Assembly (NCBI GenBank): GCA_963971305.1
Contig: OZ020306.1
Location: 70,901,022-70,965,021 of the forward strand
DNA: 64,000 nucleotides
Reading direction: 5' to 3'
Origin: Arcuatula senhousia
Taxonomy: Eukaryota > Mollusca > Bivalvia > Mytilida > Mytilidae
Below, piece by piece: positions 33,204-44,746 of the stretch. Position 1 is the first letter of the stretch; every line of letters begins with the position of its first letter. Made by a program: the position numbers and the translations under genes. Below the pieces are notes generated by a model. That model was not told where the DNA came from and ran no database searches. It saw nothing but the letters and a program-made list of their open reading frames with translations.

Positions 33204-34625
33204 GATCATTTAGTAGTTCTATTTAAATATTGTAATAAAAACAAATAAACTATGAAACTCATAAACTCATGTGCATTTTAATAATTATTTTGAAATCAAC
33301 TGTTTGACTTAATTGATTGGATATTGTCAGTATAATTAGTGATGAAATTCCAATACATCTACTTAAAGATAAGGGTAAGATTTTTCACTTTATCAGCATG
33401 TGCATGCTATGTAAACAGATCAATGCTGTGTATTTATTTTAAGAATGATGATATCAGTAAGCTCCACCCCATTTCCTTATAGGTTTAATTGGTTACCACT
33501 TGGTAAATTTTGTAGGTCAAGTCCGGCCTTTAAGTTTTGCAGAATACTCATTATATTTCTAAGATGAAATTTCTAACATGAGAATTATGTTAGAATTTTC
33601 ATATTTTATGCCCATGATGCATTTAACAGGAAATTGTTTTGATCCAATCAAATTCATTTTGTTACACATTTTAAAAATTGAAAATTTACAAGAAGATGCA
33701 AGAAGAATGTGTCTTGATCTAATATAGACTTAAAAGTTTTTTGTAAGGATTTATGTTTTCAAATAAAGGTAATTTATATTTATTAAATGCATACATGTTG
33801 TTTTGAGAGATTAATTTATATGTAAATGACTGTTAAAAGCATCTTAAAAAATAAAATGCACTAATTAATAAAGGCACAATTAGTATTGGGAATTTTGGAC
33901 ATAATACTACATTATTCAAAATTGAATTTTATTATTATTGAAACATTTTAATTAAATTACTTTAGAACAACTAGTATAAAAAATTAAAATAGCATCATTT
34001 ATTTTATCATTTTATATCTATATCATTTTTTAAGGTATATGCTTCATTTTTTTACCTGTATATATTTTGATTGTCATACATGTACATGTAATAATGAGTA
34101 TTATAATTATTAAGTCTTCATTTTATATTAATCTTAATTCTATTCTCAATGTGAATATAATCTAGGCATGATGGTCTATAAAGTTTAAACAAATGACACA
34201 TTTAGCATGTTTAGTGTATAGTTATGTACATGTAGCACAAACATGTTACATGTATGTATTCAGAATTAAGTCAGGCCCTTATTCCTGGTTATTATCTTAT
34301 TTTACGACTTTTTTAAATTTCTCACGTGAGTAAAAGAAGTGAGAAATTTCCTCATGTGAGGAAAAATTTTTTCACGTAAGATTTTATATCTGAATACCAA
34401 ATTTCTTTTTAAGGAAATTCTCATATGAGATCTCATGTTAGAATGACCTCGCGAGATTTTTAACATGCAAATTAGGTTAGTTTCTAACATCCTGGCTTAA
34501 AATTCTAATATGGTTTCTAACCTCATTTGCATGTTAAAAAACTCGTAAGAAAATATTGTTAGAAACTAACATGAGAAAACATATTAGATTCTCATATGGT
34601 ACATGTTAGTTGTTTTTGGTAAGGG
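33204..34625 (+). repeat. Right arm of the Kolobok-like element
   Basis: 33390-33600 and 34300-34625 are inverted relatives of the left arm (29449-30170). Both arms repeat the words TTCTAACAT/ATGTTAGAA and CTCATATGAG many times. The middle (33660-34300) is AT-rich and unmatched on the left. Confidence 0.6.
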
Positions 34626-36595
34626 AATATACTAGACTTAGACTGCTGTCTACCACTTCCATTTATTGTCGTTTTCTTTCAAGAAATGCTCAGGTAATTA
34701 AATTGGACTGTTGTTATGTTTGGTGAGGGTACCATCCTTCAGACAATCCATTTAATTTGCTTAAAGTACATCCTGATATCGCCAGCTCAGTTTAATATAG
34801 AATATGTATAAATTTGCAGATCAAAGAGCCGGCCTTGTGTCAGTTTCATAAATGCGTATGAAAAATTTAAGGTGTCAATGAGTTTTTACTATTGCAAAAA
34901 AACTTTTATTTATCAATTTATAAAAAAAAAATATTCTCTTGCAAATAATACCTATAAACATTGTGAGAAAACTTCTTAAAGTTTTATAATTTCATAATGC
35001 GTATTAGAAGAATTAGATGATAAAAAATACTAAGGGAGACAATTAAAAAAAAATTACGACACGTTTTATAGAAATAGCTTTATTCCAACAATTTATATGC
35101 AACAGGTTTCATTTTTTGTCCGGTTCTATTTTGATCTTTCATTATTTAATAGCAGCTTATACTCATTTAAATCAATTTATAGACCTGTATATAACATGTA
35201 TTAGAGATATAATTATATCCTATACATGTTATACAGGGGTCTATGTCTAAATAAAAAGTTACAAATATTCACTCATTTTTCACAACATCAGAACCTGGGG
35301 GCTAGTATAATATTGAAAATATTATTTAAAAGACGAGAATCCAGACTGAATATTCAGAGGCGGATCCAGAGATTCTGAAAAGAGGGGGCCCACTGACTGG
35401 CCTACGATCGAGGGGGGTCGCTTTTGTCACGCTTCAATGATTTCCTATGATATTCAACCAAATTTTCCGCCAAAAGGGCGGGCCCCCCCCCCCCCCCCTC
35501 GATCCACCTATGATATTTAAATGTGCGTGTGTACTGATCGTTTTTGGTTTTTTTTATCATGTTAGCATAAATGATCTATTGTCTTTTATGATCTTTTTTT
35601 TTAAGTCACCAAGACTACACTTATTGAATAAAAACTTACTTTATAACTTTGTATTTTTAAGCGTAAAAACGTGTGTCTGTTGTAGGTTCCGCAGATAACT
35701 ATAACACTACATGCAAGTTCATTTATAGCTACATTTTTGTAGCTAAAGTTCATTGTGAACTTATATACAATCCATTTTTTTACTTTATTTCCCATTACCG
35801 AAATTTAAAAAAACGAAAAAGACCTGGGTATCCGTATCCGTGCATTTCCTGTTCTATGCCGTCGCGACGATATGTTTGGGCAGTAAGTTTAACCCTAGTC
35901 CAACCATTTGCCCGCGCTTTATCGGAAACGTTACATGAAAATACATTGTAGTTTGTTTGAGAGGGTCGTATACCCGGGGTCGTATAGCATCATGACAAAT
36001 TGTATACCCATTCGACTAATATAAATAAAAACAGATTTAGAAACCAATATTTCGCATTTTGTCTCATGGTTGAATATAAGTAATATTTTCCATTTACCGG
36101 ATAATACTGACAATCCTTAAAGCTAAAAATCTGAAGATAAGTGTCATTTTTGTCTCGCCTACGACGAATAGTCGCGGAAGGCGGAACATATAGGTAACTA
36201 CTATCCTGCGACAACAACAGAGGCAGCGTAAACCTTTTTGTAAGACTTTTGTGGACAATGAATTGCTTGTAAAGAATAGAAGATATGCATCTGATAATGG
36301 GTATACAGACAGTTCAGGTTATGGTCTACACAACTGTCACCATGCCGTGTGACCCTGACCCCATGTCACGCTCCAATGACTCTGTGAACTTAGGTCTTTT
36401 TTGGAAGCTTAGGTACTTTATTTTAGTGATGGTGCCTATAGGCGAGACATACTTGACGTCCGTCGTCCGTAAACTTTTTAAAACGTTAACGTTTACAAAT
36501 AAGCATGAATTTAATATGCCTGCTTCATCGCAGGACATTTTAAAGATCTATTCTTTATATTTTTATCATACTTTTGAAACAGTCGAAGTCTGAGT
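34626..36595. other. Non-coding interior with repeat fragments
   Basis: Holds a small foldback at 35181-35245 (TAGACCTGTATATAACATGT against its near inverse) and a GGCGGATCCAGAGATT repeat at 35358-35515 whose two ends are inverted and G/C-run-rich. Several short frames (35447-36593) overlap on both strands with no family signal and are not called. Confidence 0.45.
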
Positions 36596-36599
36596 ATTC

Positions 36600-37000
36600 T
36601 TTGTTGTTGTACCAGATTGAAAGAAGCAAAGGTGTACCAAAGGGGTAATCAGTATCATAAAACCGTAAAGACAAAGACAAATCCAGCAGACAAAAAATCA
36701 TCACAACAAAACAAACCACATAACAACATAGAACACACACACACATAACCACAAAACCGCATTCAGCAACGCGAACTAAAGTCGAAACGAGAGTGAACTC
36801 AGGTGCTCCGGAAGAGTAAGCAGTTCCTGCTTGCTATAGCACACCCGTCACGTTGCCAAAGATCGATTAAGTGTTGGTCAAATCCGGAAAGGATGACATT
36901 ACAAAACTCTATGTCAAACCAACATCTGTGCTCATCTGAGAGATAGAAATCCCGTATTTGTATACAAGCACATGATGTCGTCCGTGGTTGACTTTTGCAA
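36600..37000 (-). pseudogene. Penelope-like 3' end fragment with tail
   Basis: On the minus strand 36990-36900 encodes remnants of the RT C-terminal segment (FDIEFCNVILSGF region; compare the QMSADVGLS end of the copy at 54165). Then comes the tail (GTGACGGGTGTGCTATAGCA, CTTCCGGAGCACCTGAGTTC, ending ACCTTTGCTTCTTTC). It is closest to the tail at 3541-3862, sharing AAGATCGATT and TCAAATCCGG. Confidence 0.65.
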
Positions 37001-39534
37001 TCGTTTAACTTTTTATTGAATTTGTAAAAATTACCACTTTTGTTTGGTTGCATATCACATCCAGCAAGAATGCACTTACATACTATGAAACTGTGAAATA
37101 CAATTCAACATTTTGAGACCAGATGCCGTTATTTTTTCCCGTCGTTAGATTTCCAATGTTAACCTAAGCCGGTTGGTTATACCCTTGTAGATTTTTTTGG
37201 ACATTTTGTTTTTAGCCTAAGTAGCTTCAGTTTCAAACTGGTTAGAATTTAACAACAGAAAGTTTTGTATACACATTTTTTTCTTCCTTTTGCTTTTGAA
37301 GAAGAATGAAACATATCAGTACTATGAGAATAAACAGTGACCGAATTATATGCAAGTTGCGTATTTTATAATTGAACTTTTTTAAGTTGTGGAAAAACAA
37401 AAGCTTTGCAAAACGATTTCAGAGGAGATTTTTTAAAGTTGAACAAAAGGCCGACGGACGAAAGATGACGAACGGGTGTGGACGCCGAGTAACGGCTATT
37501 GCAATAGTAGAAAGTAAATAATATAACTTTATTCCAGCCTCATTAGAAATAAAAACATAAAAAAGGTTTAATAAAAGATATGTTTTTCTTGCAAATACTA
37601 AATTAATTTTATGGTCGACATTTGACCGTTCTCTGGTTATTACCAAAGGTTTGTAAAAATAAGCTGCATACGCATATATATTATTATAAGCATATATTTC
37701 ATTTTGGGAATTTTTCAGCTAGGCATTTAAATGCTTAATTCAAATTAAATTTTGAGGACATGAAATATTTCAAATTTTGGCTTTACCAAAACAATGGGTC
37801 GTATTTGCTGACTGGCAATTTTAAGATAGTGGAATTAACAGGTGTACAATATACAAGTCTAAATAACGCATAGTGCTATTTAATCGGATTTTGTTTATTG
37901 TACTGCTTAAGAAATTATCACATAAATTGGGGCATGAGTTGGTGGGTGTGTCCACGCGGATTGAGCTTTGATTGGAGAATCAAAATTGAATTACCTGTAA
38001 TTTCCTTGTACATGTAATTGTAATTGACAATCGGAGGCGTGGCTTATCGGAAGGCGACAGTGTCTTAAAAAGGCTAATGATTATAATAAATTAAAAACAA
38101 ATTAAATATTTGTTAACAAATATTTTGTTGAAAGCAATGAAAGTTACTATTCTGTTTCAAAAATAAATTTTCGAATATTTTACTGATTTGGAATGATAGT
38201 TTTAAAATTTAAATAAAGATCTTAAAGATTTTTTTCAAATTAACTGATGCTAATAAATATAAACCAGAGCTCTGAAATACATCCGTTTAAAAAGTCAATT
38301 AATTATGAAAATAAATAAATAATATCAAGAATTATTTATTTTTCATATTAATTGCTACTTAAAAACTTAAGATTTAAGAAAAAGTAAATCATGTAAATAG
38401 AAAAATATTTTTAGAAATAAATGAATGTTTTCATAATAAAAAAAAATCATTTAAATGGATAAACATTATTTATTAATTTTTTTTTAACAAATACCTTTAA
38501 AAAAATATGTACAGATGTATTGTTTTATATCTATCAAAACAATAAGATTCACGTTTGCTTTTACATAAACAGGTCAGCGGTCTTGGAAACGCAATCTAAA
38601 AAGCGAATGAGAGTTTACTTAGAAGAGCCAGTAAAAGCGGGAATTTTCCTTGAAACTTGGCACACAGATTATGTCTACTCGAATCTTTACTTACTGAATT
38701 TACTTTTGATTTTTGCTGAATGTTTTCGATTGTGGATTTTTAGAATACCGTTGCTATATGTAGGTTGTATCGACGATCGAGTTGTATCGCGAAACTTGTC
38801 GGTGTTTTGTTTAATTGTTTGCTGTCTTTCAATGCAGATTTTAAATGCCTTTTATTTAAGGAATTTGTGCCGATTATCTTACATCGATCATATTTTATTT
38901 ATAGAGCTTATTGTAACTAAAGAAAAAAAAGATGCATAAACTTTTCCTATCAAGACAACCAGATGGGTTCACGAGAGATGAACAAAATTTATCTACAGAG
39001 TTCACAAAAGTTGGTTTTGTAATGGCATTTAAATGAAATATGCTTGGCCCGGTCAAGACAAAATTAAACTAGTTTACTGCGGCGTGGTTTTCTGAAGAAA
39101 AGCTAAAGAAAAACCAATACCAAAGTGTCATTTGAATTTCATAATTCCAAAAGCTAAACCCAACAAATTTGGATTCAACAGACAAATAATTTGTTACACA
39201 CAAACCAGTTAAGCTGCAACCATGCCAGCAAGATAAGTGTCCTTGAATATATATATATTCGCCCCTTTTCAACAAAACGTCGGGACATTGTGGTTCATAA
39301 AAGAAATAGAATAAAGTGCGAACCCTACAAATTCATTAACGAATGGAGATATGTATAAGAATCATTGATATTTTTTCTATTTTTCTTCTTCTTCGTATTT
39401 GTAAAATTAAGTCTTAATTCGAATAGAGGTTTCGTAATGATAAAATTCAAAAATAATTCATAAGAGGGAAATACTTATTTCCTTAAATTCTTGTTACTCT
39501 TTAAAAGTACGTACAATATGTAACCATATTTTTT
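37001..39534. other. No gene confidently recognised
   Basis: AT-rich cargo of the CACTA-ended element. A plus frame at 38520-38939 (139 aa) is hydrophobic and without a known motif. The piece near 38572 (SAVLETQSKKRMRVYLEEP) follows an AG and could be an exon, but no donor or partner was found. Confidence 0.35.
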
Positions 39535-39700
39535 TATGCCCCATATACGAGAGTTGGGGAGCATTTAGTGTTCATGTCTGTTCTTCCGTCCGTCCGTTCG
39601 TTCGTTCGTTTTTCTTTCTTTCATTTGTTCGCTCGTCCGTCCGTCCGTCCGTCCATCCGTTTGTTCTTTTGTTCGTCCGTCCGTCTTAAATGTTGCGAGA
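39535..39700 (+). repeat. CCGTC-rich dispersed repeat
   Basis: ATGCCCCATATACGAGAGTT, GGGGAGCATTTAGTG, then runs of TCCGTCCGTCCG, GTTCGTTCG and TTTGTTC words. Same family as 19195 and 46840-47220 (there inverted, with GTTGGTGGGGCATA). Confidence 0.65.
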
Positions 39701-40086
39701 TGGGGCACTATGTCTTTTGGACACATTCTTGTTTATTGTCGAAAAACAGATAAGATAAAAATAATTGTTATCAAAAATAAAGAAATAAAACAAATAATAA
39801 ATAATAAATACACACTGAATGGTCTCTATTGCCGGTTCTGCATTCAAATCTTCAAAGCAAATAGTATCCTGATGGTGACTTTCCTAAAGTAATTAAATCT
39901 TATTAATAAACACAAACATGAATACAAGTAGGGTATCAACTGATTGAGCGATTGCAATTTGCGCTTGTGAAATACTTGTTTATTGTAGCCCCCTGAAGCC
40001 GGAATATGTACATGATGTATACATGTACCGATGAGATACATATGCATGTAACCGATTTATAAAGGAACTTGGACGAAATTTCTTAC

Positions 40087-40222
40087 AAGGTAGGCACATG
40101 TACAATGTACATAATTATATAAATTTGTGTAGCACATCTTATCTATTAACTATACAAGGTAGGCACATGTACAATATACATATATAAATTTGTGTAGCAC
40201 ATCTTATCTATTAACTATACAA
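40087..40222 (+). repeat. Tandem duplication, unit about 68-74 bp
   Basis: AAGGTAGGCACATGTACAAT to ATTAACTATACAA occurs twice in a row. The second copy lacks a few bases around TGTACATAATTATATA. Low divergence implies a recent event. Confidence 0.85.
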
Positions 40223-41065
40223 ATGAATAATAAACTGCAGAAATTTAAGAAAAGGAGGGGTCAACATAAAAAATCAATTATGGACGCCGGAAGTTTTAAG
40301 ACCAATTTTACCGAAAATCAACACAAAAAGTTTTGGTTCTGATCCTAAGAAAACCGATTTCCCCTTCGATTCCCCACTGAAGCAGAATTGTGAAAATGTC
40401 GGCCATAGAGATTTCACTTCTCAGGAGATATCAAATGAAACAACCAACAATTGGTTTCCACTCAAGTTTATTTTAAGATGGAATTCCAAACATTATACAT
40501 GAAATAATTGTATCGCAATACGGAAGGAATCATATTATGCTACATGTACTAGCAAATATTAAATGTTCAACTGATAAAACAAAGTTTTATTTAAAAGCGT
40601 TGTTTGTTTTTCATTTTGAATGGTCGCTGATTTCCAAGGTTGACTCGCATTAACATTTTATAAACTTAAACTGTTCTTTTTTCAATGATAATCATTTTAA
40701 CAACCCGGTCGCCAACGTATGTTGTTTGATTGTACGTCAGCCAGTCAGTCTCTCCATTCCCTTTGGTTAAGTTCTTGGTTACGGTACAAATTTCGTATAA
40801 AACATGTACATGTCATGCATGTGGGGGTCATTAATTACATTGTAAAAGCTGCAAAAATTGTACTTTGGAAATAAAATATATAAATAACACCGTTATTTTC
40901 TAAATGAATTTTACCTGCTATAATAAAAACATTTCTTATGTATGGTTTGAATTTGAACTGTTTACCGACTAAGCTTTTAGGTTGAAGATTTTAAACTCCA
41001 TATCAAATTTATTAACTTAATATTAATATTGAGAGTGTAATAATGTCCATCCAACAATGCAGACA
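40223..41065. other. No feature recognised
   Basis: AT-rich cargo just inside the right TIR of the CACTA-ended element. No frame or repeat could be supported. Confidence 0.35.
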
Positions 41066-41620
41066 AGGAATGATACAGTCAAGGTCAGTCTTTTTAAATC
41101 AAGGTAAAATCCAATGATTACTTACTTGAACAGATGCAGTCAGCATCAGTCATTTTAAATCAAGGTTAGTCCAATGATCACTGAAGCGGAATGATGCAGT
41201 CAGCATCAGTCATTCTAAATCAAGGTAAAATCGGATTTTGACAGATATGAACAGATGCAGTCTGTATCAGTCATTCTAAATCAAGGTAAAATCTAATGTA
41301 CACTGATGTGAACGGATGCAGTTGGCATCAGTCATTTTAAATCAAGGTAATTATTTAAAAGTTCTGAAATGATCTGATACAGTGAATAAAAGACCAAGAC
41401 AGTGACACAAAGTAACTGTATTTGACTGATATTTACTGATTAAGTTCAAAACAAAGAAAAACAGTAGAAAGACCAATATTGTAATTTACTGGAAAGACCT
41501 GTATCAGTCCGGAACAGAAAAAGACAGACCATTAACAGTAAATTTACAGTCATCATCAGATTCTAAAAATCAAATATGAACTGTATATGGTAATGTCAGT
41601 CATTTTTTTGGTTCATAGTG
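41066..41620 (-). repeat. Right TIR of the CACTA-ended element
   Basis: Inverse of 27126-27680, with the same 60-bp subrepeats (AGCATCAGTCATTTTAAATC words at 41140-41350). It ends GGTTCATAGTG at 41620, next to ATC. Only a few substitutions separate the two TIRs in the outer 250 bp. Confidence 0.88.
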
Positions 41621-43506
41621 ATCGTCGATTTCACGTATTCGTGGCAAATCGGGTGCAGCAAATTCGTCAGAAATCCGAACCGGAACAATGGAAACACGTT
41701 GAAACAAATTTGAACCCCGCAGACGTTGCGTCACGCGGTGCCACAACGGCAGAACTGAAAGGGAGTAATTGGTTCACCGGACCCGAATTTCTCTGGACAA
41801 CGACGTCGTTTGAGCCGGATAAAATTAAACCTGTTTGCGAACAAACCGATCCAGAAGTGAAAAGGGTTAAAGTTTTGGTAACCAACTCTACACTGTCTAC
41901 GTCAGATTTTGGCTCCATATTAGAGAGAATTGAATACTTTTCGGACTGGATGCGAGCTAAACGTGCAATTGCCATTTGTCTAAACTTGAGGAACGCATTG
42001 CGTAAACGAACTGTGTTGTCAGATTGTTCGTCAGTCAACGTTGAAAATTTACGACAAGCCGAACTCGAGATAATTCGACAAGTACAACTAGTTGCTTTCA
42101 AAGACGAAATTGACGTTTTGCGAAAAATGAAATACAGCGAAATTAATTCCCAAAAATTTGCACGTGAACGAAATGAGAAGATGAAACATTCTTCGTCTCT
42201 TTACAAACTTGATCCATACTTAGATTCTGATGGTATTTTGCGTATAGGAGGTCGATTACGACGTGCAGATATGGACTGTGATTTGAAACACCCAGTTATT
42301 TTGCCGAAACAATCACACGTAACCAACCTTGTCATAAAACACTGTCACGAACTTTGTAAACATCAAGGACATGGACTTACCACAAATATGATCCGTTCAT
42401 GTGGATTCTGGATAATAGGTTGCTCTTCGGTGGTTTCGAAAATGATCTCAGGATGTGTTACATGCAGACGGTTAAGAGGTAGAACGATGATTCAGAAAAT
42501 GGCAGATTTACCGAAGGACAGAACCGAACCGCACCCACCGTTTACGTATTGTGGAGTAGACCTATTCGGACCATGGCTAATAAAGGAAAATAGAAAAGAA
42601 CTCAAGCGGTATGGTGTTTTATTCACTTGCTTATCTTCACGTGCCATACATCTAGAGACTGCTAACTCTCTTGACACAAGTTCATTTATCAACGCATTAA
42701 GAAGGTTTATCTCGATTAGAGGACCAGTGCGAGTTCTAAGGTCTGATCAAGGTACTAATTTTGTTGGGGCAGCCCGAGAGTTTCGAGAAGGTTTTAGCGA
42801 AATGAACGTTGAGCGTATCAACCACTATCTCATGGACAATAATTGTGACTTTAAGATGAATGTCCCCTCGGCGAGTCATATGGGAGGGGTTTGGGAACGG
42901 CAGATCCGATCTGTTCGTAACGTCCTCTCTACGCTTTTAAATCAGCTAGGTACGCAGCTGGATGATGAGAGTTTACGAACATTTATGTGCGAGACAGCAG
43001 CGATAGTTAACAGTAGACCGCTCACTATGGGAAACTTGAACGATCCGTTATCCGATGAGCCATTGACGCCTAACCATCTTTTGACGATGAAATCGAATAT
43101 AATATTGCCACCACCGGGAGAATTTAGCCATGGCGATCTCTATTCTAGGAAACGATGGCGACGTACCCAGTACCTAGCAAATCAGTTCTGGGACAGATGG
43201 CGAAAGGAATTTTTGTCCAACTTGCAAGCTCGTCAAAAGTGGATTTCAACAACTAGAAACATGTGCGTTGGTGATGTAGTTATGATAAAGGATGAGAATT
43301 TGGCAAGAAACGAATGGCGCCTTGGTAGACTTGTTAAAACCTATGTTGATAAAGACGGCCTTGTCCGAAAGGTACGAATTGCGATAGGTACATCAGAACT
43401 TAACAGCAAAGGGATTAGAACTGTTGCGATAACTGAGTTAGAGTGTCCTATTCATAAACTTGTACTTATTAAAGAGACCGAGGAATTCCCCACCGAGGAA
43501 CCTTAG
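41621..43506 (+). CDS. BEL/Pao RNase H end, integrase and DUF5641-like C-terminus
   Basis: Element sequence begins at 41621. The open frame extends upstream to an ATG at 41587, but those 11 codons come from the TIR. Numbering from that ATG, RNase H tail sequence (FHVFVANRVQQI, NPADVASRG) is followed by an HHCC zinc-binding domain near 243-285 (HCHELCKHQGHG, CVTCRR). The integrase core has Asp 325 (YCGVDLFGPW), Asp 387 (LRSDQGTNF) and Glu 437 (GGVWERQIR), spaced 61 and 49 residues apart, which is normal. The C-terminal part (WDRWRKEFLSNLQ, VGDVVMIKDEN, WRLGRLVKTY) is the DUF5641-like region. The catalytic triad is complete and the frame runs intact to TAG 43504. It is separated from its upstream pol by the 14.5-kb element. 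Confidence 0.93.
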
Positions 43507-43654
43507 GTTATGTGAAGTTTAACTCTGTGCTAGATTTTGCTTTTTCATGCTATACTTGTAATGACATAGTATTTTTGTATTTTTGATATTTGTCATTGAA
43601 TTTTTGAGTATTTTTTGTATGTTAAATTAGTAAGGATACTAATTTGGGGAGCCA
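43507..43654 (+). other. BEL/Pao 3' leader with polypurine-like tract
   Basis: Short non-coding gap between the integrase stop and the 3' LTR. TTTGGGGAGCCA just before the LTR is the likely plus-strand primer tract. There is no envelope gene. Confidence 0.6.
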
Positions 43655-44080
43655 TGTAACCGATTCCGTTTTTTCCTTTTGTATTTTTGAGGTATTATTA
43701 TGCGTTTCATTCCCCGTTAAATGATATCCCCTGAGTTTAGAAATTTGCAAACACGATAATTTGTCGGCACGTTAGAAGACCCAAAGAGGTATTTAATTTA
43801 CTTATAAACATTTTTGAATGTCTTTAGATGTTTCCATTTGCATTAACTATTGTGCTGGTTATTTGATATAACGATATGTAAGATGAGTTAGGATTTATTG
43901 TGTTTTTTTTTGTTTCGTTTCAGTTTTTACGTATTTTTTACGTATTTTTGGAGTAACTTTGATGTAATCTGGTGTATACCCTGCGACACTGTGCGACATA
44001 GACTGTAATAAATATGTATCTATGAACAAGTGTGAATTATTCAGATGCCTAATTACAACTACAGTGCGAACTCCGCCACA
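43655..44080 (+). repeat. BEL/Pao 3' LTR
   Basis: 426 bp, TGTAACCG...CGCCACA. It differs from the 5' LTR by two extra T in a T run near 43905 and a G for A near 43992. GAAAT follows at 44081-44085. Confidence 0.93.
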
Positions 44081-44399
44081 GAAATTATTAATTATTACTA
44101 GATGGTATTCTGATATGAACATCCTATTTCAATTAACAGTTTTTCTGTGCGATCTCGGAGCCACTTTCGGTCGTTAGGAAGCAGAAATTATTGCAAATAC
44201 TATTCCTGCCAAGATGCAACAAACTTGATATTCAAAATCAATTAACAATGTTTTATTTAATTTAATCTTTTTAAAAAAGATTACCATGTGTGCATAGACT
44301 ATTTTTTAATCGAATAAAATATTAAAACAATGAGATGCCCTAGTCCACAAATTGTTAGTAGATCGGAATGTTGTATTCGTCGTCTTATCTTGTAAAGCA

Positions 44400-44715
44400 A
44401 AACATTATTAGAGGAATGATATTTGTTCAGTGGGTACATCTGTGATGGTAGGCAGAATCAATACCAAAATTAATTGACCTTGACCTATAATTTCCACATG
44501 AATGCATATGACTCAGGTTAAAGTTTTGGTTAAGGTTCATATCTCAGCAACTGCAGGTGATAAAGAGATGATATTGGGTCAGTTGGTACATCTTGGATTG
44601 TAACCAGCATCTGTACCAAAATAAGGTGATCTTGAACTACATTTTTGCATGAATGACTCGGGTTTAAGTAATGGTTAAGGTCCATTATCACCGATGATTA
44701 TGTCATTCATTCCTT
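44400..44715 (+). repeat. Diverged tandem dimer, about 160 bp
   Basis: Two successive versions of GGTACATCT(G/T), ATACCAAAATTAATTGACCT, GACTC(A/G)GGTT and TTAAGGTTCATATC. The sequence is non-coding and AT-rich, and of a type often dispersed in bivalves. Confidence 0.5.
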
Positions 44716-44746
44716 TAGCTAGAAAAGGGCTCTGTGCTCTGTGCTT

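Larger units (their letters stand above)
29449..34625. mobile_element. Kolobok-like DNA transposon, about 5.2 kb, long imperfect TIRs
   Basis: The left end CCCGTACAGAAACCACTAAC and the inverted right end CCCTTACCAAAAACAACTAA are similar but not identical. Inverted similarity recurs farther in: TAAAGACCGGACTTG near 29822 against CAAGTCCGGCCTTTAA at 33518, and GGTGGAGCTTAC with CACATGCTGATAAA near 30095-30165 against 33390-33475. The right arm has about 600 extra bp (33660-34300). Between the arms lie a transposase and a divergent small gene. No TTAA duplication, expected for Kolobok, is seen at these ends, so the limits are provisional. Confidence 0.65.
27126..41620. mobile_element. 14.5-kb CACTA-ended TIR element inside BEL/Pao
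   Basis: Ends are CACTATGAACCAAAAAAATG and its inverse, flanked by ATC on both sides (27123-27125, 41621-41623). Each TIR is about 555 bp with only a few differences. Removing the element plus one ATC restores the BEL/Pao RNase H frame in register, which proves the boundaries. CACTATG ends and a 3-bp duplication fit the CACTA (EnSpm/CMC) superfamily, though the only transposase seen inside is of another type and lies within its own inverted repeats. The cargo also includes a PLE fragment, a CCGTC repeat and long non-coding stretches. Confidence 0.88.
21743..44080 (+). mobile_element. BEL/Pao LTR retrotransposon, interrupted
   Basis: LTRs at 21743-22166 and 43655-44080 flank Gag, protease, RT, RNase H and integrase in BEL/Pao order, on the plus strand. 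The length is 22,338 bp, or about 7.84 kb without the nested 14.5-kb element, a normal size for the superfamily. The LTRs differ by about one substitution and a 2-base difference in a T run, so insertion was recent. Two lesions block a full polyprotein: a 1-base indel in RT and the nested element in RNase H. No envelope-like frame follows integrase. It sits near the centre of the giant inverted-repeat element. Confidence 0.95.

Noticed and set aside
35358..35515. C/G-run-rich GGCGGATCCAGAG sequence as a possible regulatory element
   Set aside because: It resembles a common decayed dispersed repeat with inverted ends; no regulatory evidence.
38520..38939. 139-aa plus-strand frame
   Set aside because: No motif, hydrophobic low-complexity composition, and no convincing splice partners.
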